NCBI GenBank assembly: GCA_003216255.1
Contig: QCJD01000012.1
Coordinates: 1-51,773 of the forward strand
Source: Pelagibacteraceae bacterium AG-404-N13
Lineage (GTDB): Bacteria; Pseudomonadota; Alphaproteobacteria; Pelagibacterales; Pelagibacteraceae
DNA length: 51,773 nucleotides
Direction: 5' to 3'
The position numbers and the translations under genes were made by a program. Each line of letters opens with the position of its first letter. Positions within the stretch are counted from its first letter, which is position 1. The notes beneath the pieces are model-generated. The model searched no databases. It was given only the letters and a program-made list of their open reading frames with translations, and was not told where the DNA came from. Positions 45,424 to 51,773 of this stretch are shown piece by piece.

Positions 45424-46185
45424 TTATCTTTTAGAAGAGTTAGCAACAGCGCAAGACCAGATAATTAAACCGAAAGCGATTTTATTAACAAAGTCTGCTA
45501 AGTTGTAAATAACGTTAAGTGCATTAGCGTCAATACCACCTGTTAGGTAACCAAAAATGTAACCTAAAGGATAGATTGCCCAACCTACAGTAACGATCAT
45601 TCTTAATGCACCGAATGCAGTTACTAAAGATTTGTTTCCAGATTTAGCTGCAGCTTTGCCCGCTTCACCTGAAAAGATTTCATAAAGAATGTAAATCCAT
45701 CCTGCCATACCGATAATAAAACCAAGTGTAGCATTGATGAATCCAGCTTCTCCAAGATATCCACCAACTAACATTACTAAAGAACCAATAAAGATTCTCC
45801 AGAAAATGCCGCTGTCAACTTTTCTTACTGCTGAAAGAATTAAGTAAAATTCTACTAGCTGTAAAGGAACTGTAATTAACCAATCAATGTATCTGTAAAC
45901 AGTTGGAGTATCTCCTGTCTCAACCCAAACCGCTCTCATGTACATGTAATGTATAAATGCAATACCAGTTACTAATCCAGCTACGTTTACAGATTTTCTC
46001 CATTGAGAACTTACATTTGCTTGTTCCATAAAGAAAAACGCAGTAGCTGCCAACATACCCATTGAAATTAACCAGAATGAAATTCCAACGAAATCATCCG
46101 TAGCCAAAAAGGTAGTTGCCGCATTAGCCGCCGTAGTTGCTCCAATAAGCACTAAAGCTAAAGCTAACATCTTAATTGTCTTCAT
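45424..46185 (-). CDS. Proteorhodopsin, blue-absorbing proton pump
   Basis: A retinal-binding light-driven proton pump with seven helices and a cleaved signal peptide (about 1-22, ending TTAANA). Positions offset by 4 from the reference proteorhodopsin: His79 (H75), Arg98, Asp101 as acceptor (D97), Gln109 as spectral tuner (105, so blue), Glu112 as donor (E108), Lys235 for retinal (K231). The 253-aa form starts at the ATG at 46185 behind a GAGGGAG site; an in-frame ATG 15 bases upstream overlaps that site. A structured leader precedes it and a strong terminator follows. Confidence 0.97.
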   Translation of the reverse strand: MKTIKMLALALVLIGATTAANAATTFLATDDFVGISFWLISMGMLAATAFFFMEQANVSSQWRKSVNVAGLVTGIAFIHYMYMRAVWVETGDTPTVYRYIDWLITVPLQLVEFYLILSAVRKVDSGIFWRIFIGSLVMLVGGYLGEAGFINATLGFIIGMAGWIYILYEIFSGEAGKAAAKSGNKSLVTAFGALRMIVTVGWAIYPLGYIFGYLTGGIDANALNVIYNLADFVNKIAFGLIIWSCAVANSSKR

Positions 46186-46213
46186 AAAAAACTCCCTCAT
46201 TAGTTAGTTTTTA

Positions 46214-46231
46214 TAGTTTAAATTTAAACTA
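46214..46231. promoter_or_regulatory. 18-bp perfect palindrome in the proteorhodopsin leader
   Basis: TAGTTTAAA and TTTAAACTA are adjacent and complementary, with no gap. The site lies 28 bases upstream of the proteorhodopsin ATG. It is a candidate operator or RNA structure. Confidence 0.55.
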
Positions 46232-46232
46232 C

Positions 46233-46264
46233 AGACGACCCTAATGGTTCGTCTAGAGTTAGGG
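46233..46264 (-). promoter_or_regulatory. Possible mutually exclusive hairpins in the proteorhodopsin leader
   Basis: AGACGA (46233-46238) can pair with TCGTCT (46249-46254), and CCCTAA (46239-46244) with TTAGGG (46259-46264). The two pairings interleave and cannot both form, as in an attenuator or switch. Their use is not shown. Confidence 0.4.
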
Positions 46265-46266
46265 GC

Positions 46267-46295
46267 TTAATAGCAAATAAAATTAGATTATTGAA
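46267..46295 (-). promoter_or_regulatory. Candidate proteorhodopsin promoter
   Basis: On the minus strand TTCAAT (46290-46295) and TATTAA (46267-46272) are 17 bases apart. It would give a leader of about 75 bases. The match is moderate. Confidence 0.35.
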
Positions 46296-46317
46296 GACTT
46301 TTTGACCTCTAAAAAGT

Positions 46318-46370
46318 ATTGATTTTACTTGTATTTTAAAATTAAATACAACCTGTTACTTAAAATCAAT
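46318..46370. repeat. Nested inverted repeat in the divergent proteorhodopsin/prpE spacer
   Basis: ATTGATTTTA (46318-46327) pairs with TAAAATCAAT (46361-46370), a perfect 10-bp arm, and inside it GTATTT (46331-46336) pairs with AAATAC (46344-46349). TTGATT and TTAAAT within it, 17 bases apart, could be the prpE promoter. Confidence 0.45.
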
Positions 46371-46398
46371 AGAAAATGGCAATTCAAAACAAATCAAA

Positions 46399-48291
46399 AT
46401 GACGAATGGATTTAATCAAATTTATAACGATTCGCTGCAAAAACCAGAAGAATTTTGGAAAAATATTTCAGAGGATGTGTTTTGGTTTAAAAAACCATCG
46501 CGAATTTTAAATAAATCTAACCCTCCCTTCTATAAATGGTTTGAAGATGGTGTTACAAACACTTGCTATAACGCATTAGATTTACATATAGATCAAGGAC
46601 AAGGTGATAAAACAGCATTAATTTATGACAGTCCTATCACTGGAAATAAAGCAAAGTTTAGTTTTAACGAATTAAAAGAAAAAGTTTCAAGATTTGCTGG
46701 GGCTTTAGATATTCAAGGAGTAAAAAGAGGAGATAGAGTTATAATTTACATGCCAATGATACCAGAGGCAGTAATTGCTATGCTTGCCTGTGGTAGAATT
46801 GGAGCAATTCATTCCGTTGTATTTGGTGGATTTGCATCTAATGAATTATCCAGTAGGATAGATGATAGCAAGGCTAAAGTTTTAATTACTGCTTCTTGTG
46901 GCTTTGAACCTGGAAGAACAGTCGAGTACCGACCTTTAGTAGATGAAGCTTTAAAATTAGCAAATCACAAAGTCGAGAAGGTCATTTTATTTCAAAGAAA
47001 AGACCATGAAGTAAAACTTAATGAGCCTCTTGAGATCAGTTGGGATGAATGTTTAGCAAATGCTAAAAATAAAGATTGTGTTGAAATGGGTTCAAATGAA
47101 TTAGCCTATATTTTATATACATCTGGAACAACAGGTGTTCCTAAAGGAATTGTTCGAGATATTGGTGGGCATATAGTTGCTTTAAAATGGACAATGAAAA
47201 ATATATACAACATTAACACCGATGATATCTGGTGGTCTGCAAGCGATATAGGATGGATTGTTGGTCATTCTTACATAGTCTATGCTCCGTTATTTAAAGG
47301 GTGCACTACAGTATTGTTTGAAGGCAAGCCTGTTGGAACTCCTGATGCTGGTACATTTTGGAGAATAATATCTGAATACAAAGTTAAATCACTTTTCACT
47401 GCTCCAACAGCTTTTAGAGCAATTAAAAAGGAAGACCCAGAAGGTAAATTTTTTTCAAAATATGATTTAAGTTCATTTGAATCTTTATTTCTTGCAGGTG
47501 AAAGAGCTGATCCCGACACCATTAAGTGGGCAGAAAATTTATTGAAAGTACCTGTAATTGATCATTGGTGGCAAACTGAAACTAGTTGGGCAATAAGTTC
47601 TAATTGTACAGGAATTGAGATGCAAAAAACTAAATATGGCTCAGCTTGTAAAGCAGTTCCTGGTTATGATGTAAAAATAATAAAACCCGATCAAAGTTTG
47701 GCTAAACCAAATGAAATGGGAGATATAGTTGTTAAACTACCTCTTCCACCAGGAACATTTCCTACGCTATGGAATGCAGATAAAAGATATAAAGAAAATT
47801 ATATGACAAATTATAAAGGTTATTATCAAACTTACGATGCTGGTCATATTGACGAAGACGGATACATTTGGATAATGTCAAGAACAGATGATATCATCAA
47901 TACAGCAGGTCATCGATTATCAACTGGAGCCATAGAAGAAGTTCTGTCTGAACATAAGTCAGTCGCAGAATGCGCAGTAATTGGTGTAGCTGATAAATTA
48001 AAAGGCCAAGTACCAATTGGTTTATTAGCTCTTAAGGCAGGTGTAGATAAGGATAATGAAACTATATCTGCAGAGTGTGTAAAAATGGTAAGAGATAAGG
48101 TTGGTCCTGTAGCAGCTTTTAAAACCGCGATTGTTGTAAAAAGACTTCCTAAAACTAGATCAGGAAAAATATTGCGAGGAACTGTAAGGAAAATTGCAGA
48201 TAAAGAAGAATATAAAATGCCTGCAACAATTGATGACCCAGCGATACTAGATGAAATTAAGGAGTCTTTGAAAAATTCAGGGATATTATGA
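46399..48291 (+). CDS. prpE: Propionyl-CoA synthetase (PrpE-type acyl-CoA synthetase)
   Basis: A 630-aa ATP-dependent acyl-CoA synthetase that adenylates a short-chain acid and transfers it to CoA. The P-loop-like motif YTSGTTGVPKGIVRD, WWSASDIGWIVGHSYIVYAP split as SASDIGWIVGHS, and the C-terminal TRSGKILRGTVRK with the acetylatable lysine are clear. The TG-VPKGIVRD form is that of PrpE rather than acetyl-CoA synthetase; acetate use cannot be excluded. Divergent from proteorhodopsin across 213 bases. Confidence 0.9.
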   Translation: MTNGFNQIYNDSLQKPEEFWKNISEDVFWFKKPSRILNKSNPPFYKWFEDGVTNTCYNALDLHIDQGQGDKTALIYDSPITGNKAKFSFNELKEKVSRFAGALDIQGVKRGDRVIIYMPMIPEAVIAMLACGRIGAIHSVVFGGFASNELSSRIDDSKAKVLITASCGFEPGRTVEYRPLVDEALKLANHKVEKVILFQRKDHEVKLNEPLEISWDECLANAKNKDCVEMGSNELAYILYTSGTTGVPKGIVRDIGGHIVALKWTMKNIYNINTDDIWWSASDIGWIVGHSYIVYAPLFKGCTTVLFEGKPVGTPDAGTFWRIISEYKVKSLFTAPTAFRAIKKEDPEGKFFSKYDLSSFESLFLAGERADPDTIKWAENLLKVPVIDHWWQTETSWAISSNCTGIEMQKTKYGSACKAVPGYDVKIIKPDQSLAKPNEMGDIVVKLPLPPGTFPTLWNADKRYKENYMTNYKGYYQTYDAGHIDEDGYIWIMSRTDDIINTAGHRLSTGAIEEVLSEHKSVAECAVIGVADKLKGQVPIGLLALKAGVDKDNETISAECVKMVRDKVGPVAAFKTAIVVKRLPKTRSGKILRGTVRKIADKEEYKMPATIDDPAILDEIKESLKNSGIL

Positions 48292-48298
48292 TTAAATT

Positions 48299-48553
48299 TT
48301 AATCATGAATAGTGAAATTTTTTTCTTTTAAATAATTTTTGAATTCATCTTTAGTCATTTCATCTGATCCAATACCGAATACTCCAGTATCATCAAATTT
48401 TTTTGCCTTCTTAAAAACTTTCTCTGGAGTTACCATGCCTTCCTTTAATAAAAATAATTGGTTATCTATTACTCTTCTTTGAGCATCTGAAACACCCGCA
48501 AATGTATTGTTAGAAAATGCAAAAATTAAAGCTAAGACAAAAAAAAATCTCAC
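48299..48553 (-). CDS. Small exported protein, unknown
   Basis: An 84-aa protein with a signal peptide (about 1-19, ending SNNTFAG) and a mature part of roughly 65 residues rich in lysine and aspartate, with DDTGVFGIGSDEMTKDEF. Not a recognised family; nothing indicates an enzyme. The start is GTG, 2 bases after the dihydroorotase stop, and it is the last gene of that pair. Periplasmic location is inferred from the signal peptide. Confidence 0.6.
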   Translation of the reverse strand: MRFFFVLALIFAFSNNTFAGVSDAQRRVIDNQLFLLKEGMVTPEKVFKKAKKFDDTGVFGIGSDEMTKDEFKNYLKEKNFTIHD

Positions 48554-48555
48554 AT

Positions 48556-49863
48556 CTAAATAAATTCCATAGGTAAACCAGATGGTTTTCCTATAATTTT
48601 TCCTTCTCTCATTTTTATTTCACCAGCTATTATAGTAGAAACTGGCGTACCTTTGAATTTGTATCCATGAAATGGAGACCAACCACATTTACTTTCAATT
48701 TTTTCATTTTTAATTTCAATAACTTTATTCATATCCACTATTGTAAAATCAGCGTCATATCCTTCTTTTATAAAACCTTTATTTTTAATTCCAAAAATCT
48801 TTACTGGGTTTTCACACACTGAGTTTATCAATTGTTCTAAACTTAATTTTCCATCATTTATATGGTTTAACATAACTGGCATCAAAGTTTGTACTCCAGG
48901 CATACCTGATGGAGAATTTGGATATTCTTTATCTTTATTAATTTTTAGATGTGGAGCATGATCTGATCCAATAGTATCATTAAAATTATTTTTAACTGCA
49001 TACCACAATCTATCATAATGAGATTTTTCTCTTAAAGGTGGATTCATTTGAGCATAACTACCTAATTTGTCGTAACAGTCGGGAGCATAAAGTGTTAAAT
49101 GTTGAGGAGTAATTTCAAATGTGATGTTTCCCTTATGCTGTGATAGGAAATCAATTTCCTCCTTTGTTGTAATATGAAGTATATGAGCTTTTTTATTATA
49201 TCTCTCTGCAATTCTAACGATCCTCCTTGTAGATGACATTGCGCATTCGACACTTCTCCAAACTGGATGTGAGTGTACATCCCCCTTTTTTATAAGTTTT
49301 TTGTTAGTATTTAAAATCTCTTCATCTTCAGAATGAACAGCTACAACTTTAGAGCTATTTTGAAAAACTTTATCAATATCCTCTTCTGCAGCAACTAATA
49401 AATTGCCAGTTGAAGAACCTGCAAAAAGTTTAATTCCACAACAGCCAACTAAATTTTTTAAACTTGCTAAATCTTTTGCATTGTCAGCTGTAGCACCAAA
49501 ATAAAAAGCATAATTAGAATACATTCTATTTTTAGCGAGATCTAATTTTCTTTGAAATTCAGTTTTGTTAGAAGTTGGTGGATTTGTATTTGGCATTTCA
49601 AATACACTTGTAATTCCTCCTACGATAGCAGCCCTACTACCTGAATGCAGGTCCTCTGTATCAGTAGAACCAGGTTCTCTAAAGTGTGTTTGAGTATCTA
49701 TACAACCAGGTAAAACTGTTAGATTACTTGCATCATATATTTCTTTCGCCTCATTATTAATTTTTCCAATTTCGATGATTTTACCATCCTTGATAGCTAT
49801 ATCGCAGCTTTTAAGATCTTTATCGATGTAACAAGAACCGTTTTTAATTAATAAATCTAACAT
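48556..49863 (-). CDS. pyrC: Dihydroorotase-like amidohydrolase (PyrC/AllB type)
   Basis: A 435-aa zinc amidohydrolase. CIDTQTHFREPGSTDTEDLH matches the dihydroorotase entry motif, here D-x-Q-x-H instead of D-x-H-x-H, as in one group of bacterial dihydroorotases. Other ligands and active-site regions are EMPNTNPPT, VHSEDEE, HILHITT and GSDHAPH. It probably closes the ring in pyrimidine synthesis, with a hydantoinase/allantoinase role as alternative. Length fits. Its ATG faces ygfZ across 43 bases. Confidence 0.85.
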   Translation of the reverse strand: MLDLLIKNGSCYIDKDLKSCDIAIKDGKIIEIGKINNEAKEIYDASNLTVLPGCIDTQTHFREPGSTDTEDLHSGSRAAIVGGITSVFEMPNTNPPTSNKTEFQRKLDLAKNRMYSNYAFYFGATADNAKDLASLKNLVGCCGIKLFAGSSTGNLLVAAEEDIDKVFQNSSKVVAVHSEDEEILNTNKKLIKKGDVHSHPVWRSVECAMSSTRRIVRIAERYNKKAHILHITTKEEIDFLSQHKGNITFEITPQHLTLYAPDCYDKLGSYAQMNPPLREKSHYDRLWYAVKNNFNDTIGSDHAPHLKINKDKEYPNSPSGMPGVQTLMPVMLNHINDGKLSLEQLINSVCENPVKIFGIKNKGFIKEGYDADFTIVDMNKVIEIKNEKIESKCGWSPFHGYKFKGTPVSTIIAGEIKMREGKIIGKPSGLPMEFI

Positions 49864-49906
49864 TTATGTAAAAAGTAATTATATTATAAATTAAAATCAA
49901 TCAATT

Positions 49907-50788
49907 ATGAAAAAAAATAATGTTTACGTATTTGAGGATAGAGGGCTTCTCTATTTAAATGGTGAAGATGTAAAAGAATTTTTACAAAATCTGATTACAA
50001 ATGATATTGAAAAAGTAACTGATGAGATGAGCTGTTTTGCTGCACTGCTTACACCGCAAGGAAAATACTTATTTGATTTTTTAATCATTAGACATAAAGG
50101 AGGGTATTTTTTAGATTGTGAAAAGAAAAATATTGATGATCTTTATAAAAAATTAGCTTTGTATAAATTAAGATCAAAAGTTGAGATTTTAAATCTCAGT
50201 AATGAATTTGTGGTAGCAGGAATAAGTCATGAAAAATTTTTAAGTTTTGAAAATTCTAAAGATATCGAGGGCTTTACTATCAAATATCGAGAAGATCCTA
50301 TTTTTTTAGACCCAAGATTAAAAAAATTAGGCGCTAGATTAATAATTAATTTAGAAAAATTATATTTATCTTTAAAAAAATTAGAACTTAAAACTGCAAA
50401 TGTTGAGGATTACTATAATTTAAGCCACAAGCTTGGGATTTCTCAAGTTGATAATTTTAATTTACAAAATAAAATATTTGGAATTGAGTGTAATTTTGAA
50501 GAAATGAATGGAATAGATTTTAAAAAAGGATGCTATGTTGGGCAAGAAAATACTGCAAGAATTAAACTTAAAAATAAATTAAATAAAAAACTTTTTGCAA
50601 TTAAAATTATTGATGGAAATTTAAATAGTGATCAAATATTTTTAAAAGAAAAAGAAGTTGGAAAATTGCTAATAAAAAATGAAAATCCTTTTGCTCTAAT
50701 TAAAATTAAAAATGATTTATTAGACTTTGAAAAAACCTATCAATGTGGAGAAGCAAAACTTAGAATCCTTAAACCAGGTTGGGTATAG
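49907..50788 (+). CDS. ygfZ: YgfZ/GcvT-like folate-binding Fe-S assembly protein
   Basis: A 293-aa tetrahydrofolate-binding protein related to aminomethyltransferase GcvT that helps maintain iron-sulfur enzymes. It has the tell-tale KKGCYVGQENTARIK segment near residue 206, with the conserved cysteine, and the N-terminal EFLQNLITNDIEKV. Normal length. Divergent from pyrC; its stop is 2 bases from the convergent MazG-like gene stop. Unlike GcvT it lacks the full glycine-cleavage active site. Confidence 0.9.
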   Translation: MKKNNVYVFEDRGLLYLNGEDVKEFLQNLITNDIEKVTDEMSCFAALLTPQGKYLFDFLIIRHKGGYFLDCEKKNIDDLYKKLALYKLRSKVEILNLSNEFVVAGISHEKFLSFENSKDIEGFTIKYREDPIFLDPRLKKLGARLIINLEKLYLSLKKLELKTANVEDYYNLSHKLGISQVDNFNLQNKIFGIECNFEEMNGIDFKKGCYVGQENTARIKLKNKLNKKLFAIKIIDGNLNSDQIFLKEKEVGKLLIKNENPFALIKIKNDLLDFEKTYQCGEAKLRILKPGWV

Positions 50789-50790
50789 AA

Positions 50791-51162
50791 TTATCTTATA
50801 AATTTTGATAAATCTGGTTTAAAGTAATTAGGTCCTTTCATAACTTTGCCGGCCTCATTATAAATAGGTTTTCCATCTTTACCCAGTTTACTCATATTCG
50901 AATTTTGCACCTCATTAAAACAACTATCTAAATCTATTCCAAAAGCATGTCCTGCTCCATAAGTTACATATAATATATCGGTTAAAGCATCAGCTACTTC
51001 TAAAATATCCTTATTTGCCATAGCCTGTTTAAGTTCCTCTAATTCTTCTCTAATCAAATTATATCTTAATTCATTAATTTTATCTGAACTGAATGAAGGT
51101 TTCGATTTTATTTCTTGGCCAAAAGTTTGCATAAAAGTTTTTACTTTTTGAAAGTTTGTCAT
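50791..51162 (-). CDS. MazG-like nucleotide pyrophosphohydrolase
   Basis: A 123-aa all-alpha protein of the MazG/HisE-type superfamily. The metal-binding motif is in RYNLIREELEELKQAM (ExxEE) and DILEVADALTDILYVTYG (ExxD...D). Members hydrolyse (d)NTPs or phosphoribosyl-ATP; the C-terminal half NSNMSKLGKDGKPIYNEAGK is like PRA-PH-type proteins, so the substrate is uncertain. A Shine-Dalgarno GGAG lies before its start. Divergent from fumC. Confidence 0.85.
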   Translation of the reverse strand: MTNFQKVKTFMQTFGQEIKSKPSFSSDKINELRYNLIREELEELKQAMANKDILEVADALTDILYVTYGAGHAFGIDLDSCFNEVQNSNMSKLGKDGKPIYNEAGKVMKGPNYFKPDLSKFIR

Positions 51163-51224
51163 TTTACTCCTGTTAGATTTGTTAAAACTAGTATATAAAT
51201 AAATTACTTTAACTATTCAAACAA

Positions 51225-51773
51225 ATGAAAAAAAGGAAAGAATTTGACAGTATTGGAACCATTGGTGTTACCAAGGATAAATACTGGGGAGCCTCTACTG
51301 AAAGATCTAATAAATTTTTTAATATTGGAAAAATTCTAGTAGATAGTTCGATAATTCGTTCAATAGCAATTATAAAAAGATCTGCAGCTATAGTTCATAA
51401 AAAAGATCAACTTATACCTGCAAAAATTAGTAACGCTATTGTTAAAGCTTCTAACGAAGTTATTTCTGGAAAACTCAAAAACAATTTTCCACTAAAAGTA
51501 TGGCAAACTGGCTCAGGAACACAAACTAATATGAACGTAAATGAAGTTATTGCTAATAGAGCAATTGAAATACTAGGAGGAAAAAAAGGAAGTAAAAAAC
51601 CTGTTCATCCTAATGATCATGTAAATAAATCTCAATCTACAAATGATGTTTTTCCAACTGCAATCCATATTTCGGTAGCAACAGAAACAATAAACAAATT
51701 ATTACCAAGTTTAAAATTATTGGAAAACACACTTAAAAAAAAATCAAAAGAATTTAATAAAATTGTAAAAATT
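51225..51773 (+). CDS. fumC: Fumarate hydratase class II (N-terminal part, cut by window edge)
   Basis: Hydrates fumarate to malate in the TCA cycle. The first 183 residues are present and end at the window edge. Landmarks are [31 protein letters not shown] at about 97-112, and [20 protein letters not shown] at about 129-148, the fumarase/aspartase substrate-binding regions. The rest, including the GSSxMPxKxNP loop, lies downstream. The ATG at 51225 follows an AT-rich 62-base divergent spacer. Confidence 0.93.
   Translation, partial: MKKRKEFDSIGTIGVTKDKYWGASTERSNKFFNIGKILVDSSIIRSIAIIKRSAAIVHKKDQLIPAKISNAIVKASNEVISGKLKNNFPLKVWQTGSGTQTNMNVNEVIANRAIEILGGKKGSKKPVHPNDHVNKSQSTNDVFPTAIHISVATETINKLLPSLKLLENTLKKKSKEFNKIVKI

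Overview
The window is a compact, strongly AT-rich stretch of an alphaproteobacterial genome that looks like SAR11 (Candidatus Pelagibacter or a close relative). The evidence is A/T-ending codons almost everywhere, intergenic spaces mostly under 100 bases, many 1-11 base gene overlaps, a blue-tuned proteorhodopsin followed by a ferredoxin and a TrxR-like reductase, a TRAP dicarboxylate system, alphaproteobacterial LexA boxes, and no mobile elements. No tRNA, rRNA, CRISPR array, insertion sequence or phage gene was seen. No stretch above 300 bases lacks a gene; the longest gaps are 46186-46398 (proteorhodopsin/prpE promoters) and 32864-33049 (alaS promoter, recA terminator).

Layout. 1-6172: end of moaE, a two-gene xdhC, moaB, a DUF1244 gene, transporters (EamA, TauE/SafE), msrA, a DAO-type oxidase and an atypical SDR. 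6188-14353: a light/lipid cluster with two very different photolyase-family genes, DCC (DUF393), a 41-aa DUF2256 protein, DUF2805, a small membrane protein, an SDR, a DUF3833 lipoprotein, a CFA-like methyltransferase, DUF1365 and an amine-oxidase-like flavoprotein. 14350-17635: an EamA exporter and the pxpABC 5-oxoprolinase genes, joined to the lipid genes by overlapping start/stop codons. 17636-20926: a TPR protein and a TRAP transporter with a terminator between dctP and dctQM. 21038-34171: housekeeping genes (TerC-like, panB, gloA, guaA, a CBS-less guaB, rlmE, a glycosyltransferase, pssA, psd, icd, alaS, recA). 34280-39295: tolC, a glycerate-kinase-like gene, two GFA proteins, a 35-aa membrane peptide and a LexA-controlled umuDC. 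39292-42890: an envelope-glycan operon (GT39, 39-aa membrane peptide, GT2, alginate-lyase-like protein). 42970-46185: dksA, a Nu-class-like GST, ferredoxin reductase, ferredoxin and proteorhodopsin. 46399-51773: propionyl-CoA synthetase, a small secreted protein, dihydroorotase, ygfZ, a MazG-like protein and the start of fumC.

How the genes fit together. Much of the window fits life in sunlit, nutrient-poor water: photolyase-family repair, inducible translesion synthesis (recA and umuDC promoters carry LexA-type boxes), methionine sulfoxide repair, light-driven proton pumping, and a lipid-modification set whose counterparts in Rhodobacter belong to a singlet-oxygen response. The least explained parts are the light/lipid cluster (a possibly permuted photolyase, a photolyase-like protein missing the usual Fe-S cysteines, and a palindrome in the leader of the divergent SDR gene) and the GT39 / 39-aa membrane peptide / GT2 / alginate-lyase-like operon. 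Several start codons were chosen from promoters, Shine-Dalgarno sites or family N-termini, and the reasons are given in each entry.
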